The notes under the pieces are model-generated. The model was not told the DNA's origin. It did not search any database and was given only the letters and a program-made list of their open reading frames with translations. A DNA stretch of 64,000 nt, from positions 3,277,421 to 3,341,420 of the forward strand of contig NZ_KI912608.1 of NCBI RefSeq assembly GCF_000519265.1, written 5' to 3'. Positions 55,031-64,000 of this stretch are shown piece after piece. This DNA is from Desulfonatronum lacustre DSM 10312. Its GTDB lineage: Bacteria; Desulfobacterota; Desulfovibrionia; Desulfovibrionales; Desulfonatronaceae. Positions within the stretch are counted from its first letter, which is position 1, and every line of letters begins with the position of its first letter. Both the position numbers and the translations under genes were made by a program.

Positions 55031-55969
55031 ATGAATTCTTGGTCCAGACGAGATTTTTTGGCGTGGTCGGGCAAGGCGGGATTGGCCGGGGCGTGCGCCG
55101 GGCCATTGCTGGCAGGGTTGCTGTCCGGGTGCAAGACTGCGGAAATTGCCGCGGATCTGGGGCGCGCGGCGGGGGTGTTGGACGAGCAGCAGGCTCAGTC
55201 CGTGGCCCGGGTGGGCACGGCCATCGGCCGGAGCTTCGAGGACATCACCCCGGAGCAGGAATACTACATCGGCCGGACCGTGGGGGCCACGATCCTGGAA
55301 TCCTACAAGCCCTACGCCGACCAAGGGGCCAACGCCTACGTCAATCTGGTGGGCACCCTGGTCAGTCTGTCCTCGGACATGCCGGAGACCTTCGGCGGCT
55401 ATCATTTCCTGATCCTGGACTCCGACGAGATCAACGCTTTTGCCGCGCCGGGCGGGCTGATCTTCATCACCCGGGGCATGCTGCGCGGCTGCGCCACCGA
55501 GGACGCGGTGGCCGCGGTCCTGGCCCATGAGGTCGGCCATATTCAGTACCGCCACGGCATTCAGTCCATTCAGCGGGCCCGCCTGACGTCGGCCTTTACC
55601 ATCCTGGCCGCCGAAGGGGCGCGAACCCTGGGCGGCGCGGACCTGGCCCAGCTGACGGATATTTTCGAGGAATCCGTGTCGGACGTGGTGAACACCCTGG
55701 CGGTCAACGGCTACTCCCGATCCGCCGAGCGCGAAGCGGACCGGGCCGCGGCGGTGATTCTCGACCGCGCCGGATACGACAGCGCGGCCCTGGTGAGCAT
55801 GCTGGAGGTCATGGACACGAGGCTGACTCCCGGCGGTCCGGACTTCGCCCGCACCCATCCCTCGCCCGCAAGCCGGATCCGGGACATCCGTCCGTCTCTG
55901 CCCGCGGCTCGGGCCTCGGACCCGGCCCTGCGGCAGCAGCGCTTTCTGGCCGCTCTGCATCGGATTTAG
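55031..55969 (+). CDS. M48-family metalloprotease, lipoprotein
   Basis: 312 residues; AGGAGG eight bases before ATG. Twin-arginine-like signal SRRDFLAWSG and lipobox LLSGC (Cys34), so exported and lipid-anchored. Zinc site HEVGHIQYRHG with the third ligand Glu in EREADRAA. Resembles YcaL/LoiP/BepA-type quality-control proteases. Periplasmic side of the envelope. Confidence 0.9.
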   Translation: MNSWSRRDFLAWSGKAGLAGACAGPLLAGLLSGCKTAEIAADLGRAAGVLDEQQAQSVARVGTAIGRSFEDITPEQEYYIGRTVGATILESYKPYADQGANAYVNLVGTLVSLSSDMPETFGGYHFLILDSDEINAFAAPGGLIFITRGMLRGCATEDAVAAVLAHEVGHIQYRHGIQSIQRARLTSAFTILAAEGARTLGGADLAQLTDIFEESVSDVVNTLAVNGYSRSAEREADRAAAVILDRAGYDSAALVSMLEVMDTRLTPGGPDFARTHPSPASRIRDIRPSLPAARASDPALRQQRFLAALHRI

Positions 55970-55979
55970 CTGTCCCCTC

Positions 55980-58211
55980 ATGGCCTTCCCAGCCGCCAAG
56001 GTTCTCCGTCAGGCCGCGATCACCGGCCTGGCCGCCGCGTTTCTGGCGCTTCTGCCCTGGAGCCTGGGGTTTTGGGAGCAATGGGAGGCCAAGACCTGGG
56101 ACATGCGCGTGGCCTGGCTGGCCGCTCCGGGGTCGGCCACGGAGGACATCGCCCTGATCCTCCTGGATCAGCAGAGCCTGGATTGGGGGCACGAGCAAGG
56201 CGGTCTGGGCTGGCCCTGGCCCCGGGAGGTCTACACGGCGGTGGTGGATTTTTGCCGCCGGGGCGGGGCGGCCTCACTGACCTTCGACGTACTCTTCCTG
56301 GAGCCCTCGGCCTACGGGGTTGAGGACGACGCCGTGCTGGCCGAATCTCTGGCCTCCTTCGGCCCCACGACCCTGGCCCTGTTTCTGAGCCGTGCCGCCA
56401 CCGGCGGCCTGCCCGCCTGGCCCGAAGGACTGCCCGAACCCGGCTGGGCCGTGGTCGGCCTGGATGAGTGGTCCGGCGCGGCCCCCCATCTTCAACCCAC
56501 CCGGATCAGCCCGCCGCGCCCCGAACTGGCCGCGGCGGCGCGCACCCTGGGCAACGTGCAGGTTCAGCCGGACCTGGACGGCGTGTTCCGTCGGATGCGG
56601 CCCCTGGATATCTTCGACGGCCGGGCCGTCCCTTCCCTGGGCCTGGCCGCGTTCCTCGCCGCCACTGACACAGCTTCTGGCACAGCCACTGACATAGCTT
56701 CTGACACAGCTCCTGACGCCGTCATTGATGCCACTTTGGGTTCGGACCACTCACCCCCTGCCGCGAAGCTGGACCGTCGCGGTCTGACCCTGTCCGACCG
56801 ATTCGTGCTCCTGGACGCCGACGGCGCGGCCATTTTGCGCTTTCGCGGACCTTCGGGCACCCATGCTGCCTTCAGCGCGGCGGCCGTGATCCAGTCCGAG
56901 CTGCGACTGCTGGAGGGCCTGCCCGGCGTGGTCGCTCCGGACGAACTGCGGGACAAGCACGTGTTTTTCGGCTTTTCCGCGCCCGGGCTGTTCGACCTGC
57001 GACCCACGCCGGTCAGCGGGGTCTATCCCGGGGTGGAGATCCAGGCCACGTTTCTGGACAATCTGTTGTCCGGGGATTTTTTGCGCGACCTGCCCGGCCC
57101 GGTCACGGTGGGCCTGGTCCTCGGCCTCTGCCTGCTCGCCGGTCTGGCCCTGGCCGTCTGGCGCTCGCCGCTGGCCGGAGCGCTGGCATACCTGGCGCTG
57201 CTCGCCGTGCCCGCGGTCCTGGCCTGGATTGCGTACCTGAACGGCTGGTGGGCGCCATTGGTGGTGACCGAGGTCGGCGTGGGCATGGCCGGGGTTTTGG
57301 GCCTGCTTTTCAATTACGCCACCGAAGGCCGACAGCGGCGGTTTATCAAGAACGCCTTTCAACAGTATCTCAGCCCTCAGGTCATCGAACAACTCATCGC
57401 CGATCCGAGCAAGCTCAAGCTGGGCGGAGAGCGCAAGGTGCTGAGCATTTTCTTTTCCGACCTGCAAGGCTTCACCACAATTTCCGAAAACCTGGACCCC
57501 GAGGCCCTGACCGCCCTGCTCAACGACTACCTCACGGCCATGACCGAGATCATCCATGAGGAGGGCGGCACGGTGGACAAGTTCGAGGGCGACGCGATCA
57601 TCGCCTTCTGGAACGCGCCTCTTGACGTGCCGGACCATGCCTGGCGCGCGGTCCGGGCCGCCTTGCGCTGTCAGGCCCGGCTGGCCGAACTGCGGCCGGG
57701 GTTTCGGGAGCGCACCGGCCATGATCTGTACATGCGCATCGGCATCAACACCGGCGCCGCCGTGGTGGGCAACATGGGTTCCCATTCCCGCTTCGACTAC
57801 TCCATGCTCGGCGACGCCGTGAACCTGGCCGCCCGCCTGGAGGGCGTGAACAAGCAGTTCGGCACCTTCTCCATGATTTCAGAGGCCACCCGCCTGGCGG
57901 CTTTGGAACAGTCCGGCGACGCGACGCCCATGCGCGAACTGGGCCGGGTGGCCGTGGTCGGTCGGGCGGAACCAGTGACCGTGTACGAGCCCCTGGATGA
58001 AGACTTCGTCCGTGCCAACGCCTCGATGCTGGAGCGCTTCGATGCCGGTCTGCGGGCTTTTTACAGGGCCGACTTCATCGAGGCCGCGCGAATCTTCGCC
58101 GACCTGGCCGAGGTCGATCCCGCCGCGGCCGGATACCTGGAAATCTGCCGCGACCATCCTCCGGTCGCGGCTGAGGATTGGGACGGGGTGCGCCGAATGC
58201 GGACGAAATGA
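55980..58211 (+). CDS. CHASE2 - adenylate cyclase
   Basis: 743 residues. N-terminal membrane helix, a periplasmic CHASE2 domain (about 40-350), three membrane helices (about 365-440) and a class III cyclase domain. Metal Asp in FFSDLQGFTT and KFEGDAIIAFW; Lys in the latter and Asp in LGDAVNLAARLE favour ATP, so cAMP. A C-terminal tail with helical repeats follows. A Thr/Ala/Asp-rich repeat (TASGTATDIASDTAPDAV) sits within CHASE2. Overlaps nothing; 10 bp after the protease. Confidence 0.93.
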   Translation: MAFPAAKVLRQAAITGLAAAFLALLPWSLGFWEQWEAKTWDMRVAWLAAPGSATEDIALILLDQQSLDWGHEQGGLGWPWPREVYTAVVDFCRRGGAASLTFDVLFLEPSAYGVEDDAVLAESLASFGPTTLALFLSRAATGGLPAWPEGLPEPGWAVVGLDEWSGAAPHLQPTRISPPRPELAAAARTLGNVQVQPDLDGVFRRMRPLDIFDGRAVPSLGLAAFLAATDTASGTATDIASDTAPDAVIDATLGSDHSPPAAKLDRRGLTLSDRFVLLDADGAAILRFRGPSGTHAAFSAAAVIQSELRLLEGLPGVVAPDELRDKHVFFGFSAPGLFDLRPTPVSGVYPGVEIQATFLDNLLSGDFLRDLPGPVTVGLVLGLCLLAGLALAVWRSPLAGALAYLALLAVPAVLAWIAYLNGWWAPLVVTEVGVGMAGVLGLLFNYATEGRQRRFIKNAFQQYLSPQVIEQLIADPSKLKLGGERKVLSIFFSDLQGFTTISENLDPEALTALLNDYLTAMTEIIHEEGGTVDKFEGDAIIAFWNAPLDVPDHAWRAVRAALRCQARLAELRPGFRERTGHDLYMRIGINTGAAVVGNMGSHSRFDYSMLGDAVNLAARLEGVNKQFGTFSMISEATRLAALEQSGDATPMRELGRVAVVGRAEPVTVYEPLDEDFVRANASMLERFDAGLRAFYRADFIEAARIFADLAEVDPAAAGYLEICRDHPPVAAEDWDGVRRMRTK

Positions 58212-58248
58212 CGGGTTGGTTCAGAGCCTGTAGGCGATTTGAAAAGTG

Positions 58249-58369
58249 AACCGCCCGCTTCGCTCAGGACGCCAAGGTCGCAAAGAAGAGGTTTTTGAAA
58301 GCAGCTTTTTCCCTGCTTTCAAAAATGTTTTTCTTGGCGACCCCCGTGCCTTGAGCGAAGCGGGCGGTT
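58249..58369. repeat. Large nested inverted repeat
   Basis: Outer perfect arms AACCGCCCGCTTCGCTCA / TGAGCGAAGCGGGCGGTT; middle CGCCAAG / CTTGGCG; inner perfect TTTTTGAAAGCAG / CTGCTTTCAAAAA. It lies between convergent genes and may be a two-way terminator or a mobile palindrome. Confidence 0.85.
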
Positions 58370-58382
58370 GATTCGGACGAGA

Positions 58383-60014
58383 CTATTTCGACGTCACGGT
58401 CACCAGGGAAGGCTCGTAGCCTTCAGGCGGAACGAGGCCCAGCAGGGTGCAGAGGGTCGCGGCGACGTTGGCCAGGCCGGGGTCCGGGACCTGGGAGAGG
58501 CGAATGGCGTTGCGGCCGCAAAAATCCTTGACGATGAACGGTACCGGGCTCAAGGTGTGGGCGACCATGGGGGAGCGGTTACCGCTTTTTTCGGTCCACA
58601 TGCAGTCCGCGTTGCCGTGGTCCGCGGTGACCACGGCGATCCCGCCGGCCTGGGCCACCGCGTCCAGGATCCGCTCCAGGCAGGTATCCACGGTGGCCAC
58701 GGCGATCCGGATCGCCGGCTCCACCCCGGTGTGGCCGACCATGTCGCCGTTGGCCAGATTCAGGCGAATGAAGCGGTGCCTGCCCTGGGCAATGACCTCC
58801 ACGACCCGGTCCGTGATCTCGGCGGCCTTCATCCAGGGCCGCAGGTCAAAGGCGATCCTGTCCGAGGGGATCTCCTCGTAGGATTCGAGATTTTTATTGA
58901 TGTATCCGGACTTGTTGCCGTTCCAGAAGTAGGTCACGTGGCCGAATTTCTGGGTTTCCGAAATGGCGAAGGACGTGATCCCGGTGGCGCAGAGGTGCTC
59001 GCTGACGGTTCCGATGATGGTCGGCGGTTCCACGAGGAAGTTCTTGGGGATCAAGGCGTCCCCGTCGTACTGCATCATCCCGGCGTAAAACACGTTCGGA
59101 CGGCGGACCCGGTCGAACTCAGCAAAGTCCGCCTCTTCGAATGCCCGGGAAATCTCGATGGCCCGGTCCCCGCGGAAGTTGAAGAAGACCACGGCGTCGC
59201 CGTCCTCGATGGTTCCCACCGGCCCGTCGGAATCCACGATCACGAAGCTGTCCATGTATTGGTCGGTCATCTTCGGGTCTTCCTTGTAATAGGCTGAAAT
59301 GGCCTCCGAAGCCGACCCAAATGCCCGTCCCCGGCCCAGGACATGGGCCTGCCAGCCCTTTTCCACCACCTGCCAGTTGGCGTTGTAGCGGTCCATGGTC
59401 GTGACCATTCTGCCCCCGCCCGAGGCGATCCGGTAGTCCCTTCCCTCCGTTGACAGCCCGGCCAGGCGGGCTTCCAGGGGTTCGATATAGCGCAGCGCGC
59501 TCTTCTGATCCACGTCCCGGCCGTCCAGCAGGGCATGCACCCGGACCCGGCGCACTCCGGCCCTGACGCAGCCGTCCAGCAGGGCGTGGAGTTGGTCGAT
59601 ATGGCTGTGCACGTTGCCGTCGGAAACCATGCCGATGAAATGCACCGTTCCTCCGTCCAAGCCAGCCCGGATCACACGCCGCCACGCCTCGCCCTCAAAG
59701 ACCCGGCCCGAGACGATGGCCTCGTTGACCAGTCGGGCACCCTGGGGAAATATCTGCCCCGCGCCCAGGGCGTTGTGCCCTACCTCGGAATTGCCCATAT
59801 CCTCGTCCGAAGGCAGCCCCACCGCGGTTCCATGCGCTTTGAGCCGGACCATCAGCGGTTCGCCCAGCAGCGCATCCAAAACCGGCGTGTAGGAAACGAA
59901 GACGCCGTCGCTGGCGTCCCGAGGGCCAAGGCCGACTCCATCCATGATCACGAGGACCACGGGGCCGGAACAGTGTTGAACTCCGGGAAGGGGAGCGAGA
60001 GGTGTCTTGATCAT
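58383..60014 (-). CDS. gpmI: 2,3-bisphosphoglycerate-independent phosphoglycerate mutase
   Basis: 543 residues. Alkaline-phosphatase fold: metal Asp in VIMDGVGLGP, phospho-Ser in GNSEVGHNALGAG, and the metal-binding ADHGNAD. HSHIDQLHALLDG and DGRDVDQKSAL are typical. Interconverts 3- and 2-phosphoglycerate. Ends next to the nested repeat; AAAGGAA precedes ATG 60014. Confidence 0.96.
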   Translation of the reverse strand: MIKTPLAPLPGVQHCSGPVVLVIMDGVGLGPRDASDGVFVSYTPVLDALLGEPLMVRLKAHGTAVGLPSDEDMGNSEVGHNALGAGQIFPQGARLVNEAIVSGRVFEGEAWRRVIRAGLDGGTVHFIGMVSDGNVHSHIDQLHALLDGCVRAGVRRVRVHALLDGRDVDQKSALRYIEPLEARLAGLSTEGRDYRIASGGGRMVTTMDRYNANWQVVEKGWQAHVLGRGRAFGSASEAISAYYKEDPKMTDQYMDSFVIVDSDGPVGTIEDGDAVVFFNFRGDRAIEISRAFEEADFAEFDRVRRPNVFYAGMMQYDGDALIPKNFLVEPPTIIGTVSEHLCATGITSFAISETQKFGHVTYFWNGNKSGYINKNLESYEEIPSDRIAFDLRPWMKAAEITDRVVEVIAQGRHRFIRLNLANGDMVGHTGVEPAIRIAVATVDTCLERILDAVAQAGGIAVVTADHGNADCMWTEKSGNRSPMVAHTLSPVPFIVKDFCGRNAIRLSQVPDPGLANVAATLCTLLGLVPPEGYEPSLVTVTSK

Positions 60015-60040
60015 GGTTATGTTCCTTTGCTTGAAGTTTT

Positions 60041-60213
60041 GTATCTACTCAGCACATTTTATATCCGCCCTTGCACCGGCAATCGGTGTCGGGGTTGGTA
60101 TCGGAATCGGAATCGGAACAGGAAGAACTTAGAACGCATCCCAGCGTTTTCGATCCCGATACCGACCCCGATTCCGATTCCGACAACGGCATTACTCTAT
60201 GCTGAATAGTTAC
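60041..60213. repeat. Palindromic repeat family A, copy 3
   Basis: 173 bp, reversed relative to copy 1. Ends GTATCTACTCAGC and GCTGAATAGTTAC. Hexamer arms of TCGGNN and CCGANN type. Sequence just inside the ends (TGCCGTTGTCGG and AAGGGCGGATA when read in the copy 1 sense) is shared with copy 1. Confidence 0.85.
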
Positions 60214-60315
60214 GAAGTTTTTTCGAGAAGACCGCGAATTGCGGTTTCACGTTCCAGGAAGAGCGTATCAGCGGAACTGGCCGGATGCAAAACAGGGAGG
60301 GCTGGCCCGTGCGGG

Positions 60316-61047
60316 TCATCTCCCGCGCCAGATATTCCAGTAATACCGAAGTCTCGGTTTCCAGAGCGCCCCCAGGGGGCCGCGCTCGTCGTGCAGTCCG
60401 TCGCCCTGGAGCCGGTAGAGCGGGCCGCCGCCGGGGTTGCGCCAGCCGTGGTTCAGGGCCGCGCCGATGCGCATCCGGTAGGGGTAGTGGCGGGCCGTGA
60501 GGCGGTCGATCCGGCGGTTCACCAGGCCCGAGGGGTAGACATAGGTGTTCGGGAATCGGCCCAGATGGTCGGCGATAATTTGTCCGGCGCTACGGATTTC
60601 CCGGTCCAGGTCCACGCCCGGGCCGGTCAGATCCTGGTGCCCGGCGGAGTGGCAAGCTGCCAGGGCCGTTCCGCTGTCCTGCATTTCCCGCAGCTCCCTC
60701 CACGTGCAGAAACAGGCCGTGTTCCCTTTGCGTCCGGCTTGGGAAGAGACGCGCAGGCGGTCGTGTATCGGGGCGGTGGTTTCCTCCCGGATCACGTCCG
60801 TGGACACGCCGACCACCGCCCTCAGCCCCAACTCCCGCAACAGCGGATAGGCGAAATGAAAGAAGCCGACGTGGGCGTCGTCAAAGGTCAGGCAGACGTT
60901 CAGCTTGCCCGGCTGGAGCGGCTCCCCCGGAAGGACAACGGGGTGGTTGGCCCGCACGTATTCGAGATGAGCGCGGAGCAGGTCCGGGTCGTTGGCGTAC
61001 TTGCCGCCGCCGGGGACCACGTCATGGTACATCAGGACGGCGAGCAC
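60316..61047 (-). CDS. Polysaccharide deacetylase
   Basis: 243 residues. VLMYHDVVPGG, NodB motif 1 LTFDDAHVGF and motif 2 HSAGHQDL (metal His pair), then YVYPSGLVN. Removes acetyl or similar groups from a carbohydrate. No signal peptide, so probably cytoplasmic. GTG at 61047 overlaps the glycosyltransferase by 26 bp; ATG at 61032 is an alternative. Confidence 0.85.
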   Translation of the reverse strand: MLAVLMYHDVVPGGGKYANDPDLLRAHLEYVRANHPVVLPGEPLQPGKLNVCLTFDDAHVGFFHFAYPLLRELGLRAVVGVSTDVIREETTAPIHDRLRVSSQAGRKGNTACFCTWRELREMQDSGTALAACHSAGHQDLTGPGVDLDREIRSAGQIIADHLGRFPNTYVYPSGLVNRRIDRLTARHYPYRMRIGAALNHGWRNPGGGPLYRLQGDGLHDERGPLGALWKPRLRYYWNIWRGR

Positions 61048-61801
61048 GCTGGTTGGCCTCGTACAGCTTGAGATACTTGTAAAACGCGGTGTGGCCGTTG
61101 TAGGCCGAGATGAGCAGGCCTTCGTAGCCTTGGAGAAACCCGCGCTGGAGCAGGTAGGACTTGAAAAAGGCGAAACCGCCGCGAAGCGCGGCCTTCAGGG
61201 GGCTGGAGGATTTTTTTCCGGCATGCTGGGCCGCGAACTGGTCGGTGTAGCGCTGCATCTTGGTCAGGAAGTCCGCGACGCGGGCGTAGGAGTAGTGCCG
61301 GACCGGATGATTGAGACGGATCTCGCGCAGGCTGGCGGTGATCACGCCTTCATGTACTGCCGCGTCCGTGAACCGGGTCCGCCGGCGATGGAACAGCCGG
61401 ACGTGGCGGTCCGGATGCCAGCCGCAGGTGGTGATGCGCTTGCCGTTGAAGTAGTTTTCCATGGAAAAGGAGTAGACGCAGCCCGGGTCCAGGGCTTGAG
61501 ACGTGATCTCGGCGAAGAGTTCCGGGGTGACGATCTCGTCGCTGTCGATGGACAGAATCCAGTCGTGGGCGGCCAGTTCCGAGGCCCGGTTGTGCAGGGG
61601 GCCGAAGCCCGTGAAGGGCTCCTGGAAAACGCGGACATTGGCGAAGGTCGCGGCGATGTCCAGGGTGGCGTCGGTGGAGCCGTTGTCCAGGACGACTACG
61701 TCCGGAAAGCCGGAAACGGCCCGCAGGCATTCGGCGAGCAGGCGCTGGGCGTCCCTGGTCAGGATGGTGACGCTGATGGGCGGGGCGAGGGGAGTGGTCA
61801 T
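61022..61801 (-). CDS. Glycosyltransferase family 2
   Basis: 259 residues from ATG 61801. GT-A fold: ISVTILTRDAQRLLAECL, VVLDNGSTDAT and the metal DxD in LSIDSDEIVTP. C-terminal HPVRHYSYARVADFLTKMQRY resembles WaaE/KdtX-like LPS transferases. Upstream partner of the deacetylase, so together they probably modify an envelope glycan. Confidence 0.88.
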   Translation of the reverse strand: MTTPLAPPISVTILTRDAQRLLAECLRAVSGFPDVVVLDNGSTDATLDIAATFANVRVFQEPFTGFGPLHNRASELAAHDWILSIDSDEIVTPELFAEITSQALDPGCVYSFSMENYFNGKRITTCGWHPDRHVRLFHRRRTRFTDAAVHEGVITASLREIRLNHPVRHYSYARVADFLTKMQRYTDQFAAQHAGKKSSSPLKAALRGGFAFFKSYLLQRGFLQGYEGLLISAYNGHTAFYKYLKLYEANQRARRPDVP

Positions 61802-61938
61802 GACAACTTGGCTGGGGGTGACCGGTGAGGGCGAGGGCTGAAAAACGTCCTTCCAACGCTGGACGCGGCGCGCTGCATCCGGCAAAAAACTCCCTTGCCC
61901 AAGCAAGCCGTGAAGTCAACTCCAACCCGACCACAAAC

Positions 61939-63096
61939 ATGCAGCACACCAACTCTTCCGCTTCCCTGCCGACACACCTTCGCGACCTGAAGGGCGTTCT
62001 TGTGGATCGTTCCGTTTTGGATGCGCCCATGACCAGGCGGGTGTTGGGGCGGCTGGCTCATCTGCCCGTGGAGGTCCGCGACCATGATGAAGGGGCGGCA
62101 GGTTCGCTTCGGATCGGGCGGCACGGGAGAGGCGCCGGGCACGACGCGGACGAAGCCGAGGCCGGACAGGGTGTGGTGTACCTGAAGCACTACAAAGGCC
62201 GATTCCTGCGCTCCTGCCCGGGCACGCGGCACTACCATTGCTGCGGCTACCGGATCGTGCACATTGGCGAGAACTGCCCCTTGTCCTGCTCCTATTGCAT
62301 TCTTCAGGCCTACTTTCAGGACCGGGTGCTGAAGGTCTGGGCCAATCAGGCGGATTTGTTCGCCGAGCTGGAGTCGGCCTTTAGGGAGCGAACCGGGCGG
62401 CGTTGGCGACTGGGTACCGGGGAATTCACCGACTCTCTGACCCTGGAACCGCTGACCGGCTACAGCCGCGATCTGGTCGGGTTCCTGGGCGCATATCCGC
62501 AAGCCTGTCTGGAGCTGAAATCCAAGGTCGTGGATCTGAGCTGGATGGACCGGGTGGCCAGGCCGGACCGGGTCCTTCCGGCCTGGTCCATGAACGCGCC
62601 GGAGATTCAGGCCGACCAGGAGGGCGGCAGCGCGTCCCTGGAGGATCGCCTGCGCGCCGCCCGGACCTGCGCCCAGGCAGGCTTCCGCGTTTGCCTGCAC
62701 TTCGACCCGGTGATCCCCTTTCCTGGTTGGGAGCGCGGCTACGCGCGAACCGTAGAGATGATCGCGGACCATCTCCGACCCGAAGACGTGGCCTACATCA
62801 GCCTGGGATCGCTGCGCTTCATGCCGGAACTCAAGCAGCGCATCGAGCAAAACCACCCCCAGGCCCGCTACATCTACGCCGAATTCATAACCGGTCTGGA
62901 CGGCAAGCAACGCCTGCTCCGCCCCCTGCGGGTCCGCCAACTGCGCCATGTGGCCGAGGCGCTGCGCCGCGCCGGATTCCAGGGCCTGTATCTATGCATG
63001 GAGTCCGACGAGGTCTGGAACGCGGTGTTTGGAACCGCGCCGAAGGAACTGGGCGGGCTGGGTCGGTATTTGATGCAACGGGCGTTCGGAGAGTGA
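61939..63096 (+). CDS. SPL-like radical SAM protein
   Basis: 385 residues from ATG 61939. Radical SAM Cys motif CPLSCSYC, with GENCPLSCSYCILQAYFQ matching the spore-photoproduct-lyase family; RLGTGEFTDSLTLEPLTGY and SLGSLRFMPELKQRI also fit. The N-terminal part holds a Gly/Arg-rich insertion (RIGRHGRGAGHDADEAEAG). The organism type is not spore-forming, so a DNA-repair or unknown role is likely. Confidence 0.85.
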   Translation: MQHTNSSASLPTHLRDLKGVLVDRSVLDAPMTRRVLGRLAHLPVEVRDHDEGAAGSLRIGRHGRGAGHDADEAEAGQGVVYLKHYKGRFLRSCPGTRHYHCCGYRIVHIGENCPLSCSYCILQAYFQDRVLKVWANQADLFAELESAFRERTGRRWRLGTGEFTDSLTLEPLTGYSRDLVGFLGAYPQACLELKSKVVDLSWMDRVARPDRVLPAWSMNAPEIQADQEGGSASLEDRLRAARTCAQAGFRVCLHFDPVIPFPGWERGYARTVEMIADHLRPEDVAYISLGSLRFMPELKQRIEQNHPQARYIYAEFITGLDGKQRLLRPLRVRQLRHVAEALRRAGFQGLYLCMESDEVWNAVFGTAPKELGGLGRYLMQRAFGE

Positions 63097-63193
63097 GAGA
63101 AACGCGACGAAAGCGCTCTTTTGATCCCCATGCCTCACGAATCACGACGCCTCGAACAGCTCCCGTCGGCCCTCGCACATGCAACGCAACGTG

Positions 63194-64000
63194 TTATCCA
63201 GAACCGTCATTTTCCGCTTTCCATTCGCTCACATTGCGCTTCCGCGTGTCAAAGTTGATCCCCAGCAGGATGATCTGTTTACCCAGGCCTCGATAAGCCT
63301 GGGCGTACCCCTTGTCCTTGATCTGGGCCAGGGCCGCGTCCGCGCTCTGGTTGCACTTGAATTCGATGATGTAGATCCGCCGCCCCACATGCACCACCAG
63401 GTCGATCCGTCCGTCGCAGGTCAGCACCTCGCTGCGGGCGTCCACGCCTGAGGCGCTGACCATCAGGTAGAACACGGTGTGGAAATAGGCCTCGTCACGT
63501 TTGGTTTCAAGGGTGTAGGCGATGTCCTTGAAGATGGCCGTGACCGTGTCCATGAAGGCGGTCAGATTGTCGGCAAGCAGGTGCTCCGCCAGCAGCACGA
63601 ACCTGGACTGGTCGCGGAGGTTCTGGGCGTAGGCGTGGAGCAGTTTCTCTAAAAAAGCGGTTTTCACTTCCTGATTGGGGTAGTCAAAGGTATACAACCG
63701 ACCGGAAACATCCTTGATGGTCACGTACCCTGTCTGGAACATCAGGGCTTCGGGTTGCAGGCGCTCCAGTTCATAACTGCTGAACATGGCCTCCGTGGCT
63801 TGCATGTTCTCGATCTCCGGCAGATACCAGTTCTTTTCCCGAAGCAGGTTGATCAGGAATGTGGGTGTTCCGGTCTCGAACCAATAGTTGCGGAAATTCT
63901 GTTCCTGGAGAGAACTCAAGACGGAAAAGGGGTTGTAGACCCGGACATCCTTTTCGGAAAAGCGGTATCCATTGTACATCAACCGCAGCTTGTCCAACAC
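63194..64000 (-). CDS. AAA-ATPase-like / DUF1703 protein (5' partial)
   Basis: 268 residues visible; the gene starts beyond the window, so the P-loop is not seen. The visible N-terminal part (NGYRFSEKDVRVYNPFSVL) is the AAA-ATPase-like family linker. The C-terminal part is a PD-(D/E)XK nuclease-like fold: DGRIDLVVHVGRRIYIIEFKC (core Asp, Glu-x-Lys) and the YAQAYRGLGKQI segment. Full members have about 520-560 residues. Function unproven. Confidence 0.85.
   Translation of the reverse strand: MLDKLRLMYNGYRFSEKDVRVYNPFSVLSSLQEQNFRNYWFETGTPTFLINLLREKNWYLPEIENMQATEAMFSSYELERLQPEALMFQTGYVTIKDVSGRLYTFDYPNQEVKTAFLEKLLHAYAQNLRDQSRFVLLAEHLLADNLTAFMDTVTAIFKDIAYTLETKRDEAYFHTVFYLMVSASGVDARSEVLTCDGRIDLVVHVGRRIYIIEFKCNQSADAALAQIKDKGYAQAYRGLGKQIILLGINFDTRKRNVSEWKAENDGSG

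Overview
The window is a GC-rich Gram-negative chromosome segment, most likely from a sulfate-reducing deltaproteobacterium of the Desulfovibrionales. This placement is inferred from gene content: a BamA with an extra N-terminal domain, LpxI instead of LpxH, FdhD and a TorD-type chaperone, cobalamin genes and tandem signal peptidases. No 16S or other marker is present to prove it.

Left core (1-31.6 kb): a truncated c-di-GMP response regulator; lepA with two lepB genes and a comM/yifB-type ATPase; a PilZ protein; a single-domain response regulator; a 28-residue Lys-rich peptide gene; tRNA-Asn; a TorD-family chaperone; uraA-upp (uracil salvage); lysS-lolC-lolD; the envelope operon bamA-skp-lpxD-fabZ-lpxA-lpxI (outer-membrane assembly and lipid A); fdhD; tRNA-Leu; an LPS core cluster on the minus strand (WaaG-like transferase, WaaF-like heptosyltransferase, kdsC, kdsA) sharing a strand with pyrG; purQ-like; and tadA.

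Integrative element (31.67-44.19 kb, about 12.5 kb): it sits in the 3' end of tRNA-Ser(CGA) and is bounded by a 14-bp direct repeat of the tRNA end. It carries a P4-type tyrosine integrase, an AlpA-like regulator, a Toprim/DUF3987 primase-helicase gene, a coding region containing five 18-bp iterons (probable origin), a replisome-organiser-like gene, small Cys-rich and HTH proteins, and no capsid or tail genes. This is the layout of a phage satellite or small replicating island. Its right-hand cargo holds a 525-residue protein with a Gly/Ala-rich hydrophobic centre and a C-terminal ADP-ribosyltransferase-like domain, an 89-residue protein made of two copies of one motif, a low-GC zinc-knuckle gene on the opposite strand, a SLOG/YpsA-like nucleotide-binding protein and an HTH protein. 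Two of these cargo genes are each preceded by a diverged copy of the same ~118-nt leader that can fold into the same structure, with compensatory changes. This is the best candidate in the window for something undescribed.

Right core (44.2-64 kb): an AspT/YidE-type exporter, a CobD-CobQ fusion, zupT, a zinc-ribbon protein, lipA-aguB-aguA-lipB, a Phd/VapC toxin-antitoxin pair, an SH3-like protein, an M48 lipoprotein protease, a CHASE2 adenylate cyclase, gpmI, a polysaccharide deacetylase with a family 2 glycosyltransferase, an SPL-like radical SAM protein, and a truncated AAA-ATPase-like/DUF1703 gene.

The intergenic spaces are unusually rich in small palindromic repeats. One family has terminal inverted repeats near GTAACTATTCAGC and occurs with two unrelated hairpin interiors. 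A second family ends in CAGTCCGTTGAAAAACTC-like termini. Several single hairpin elements also occur.
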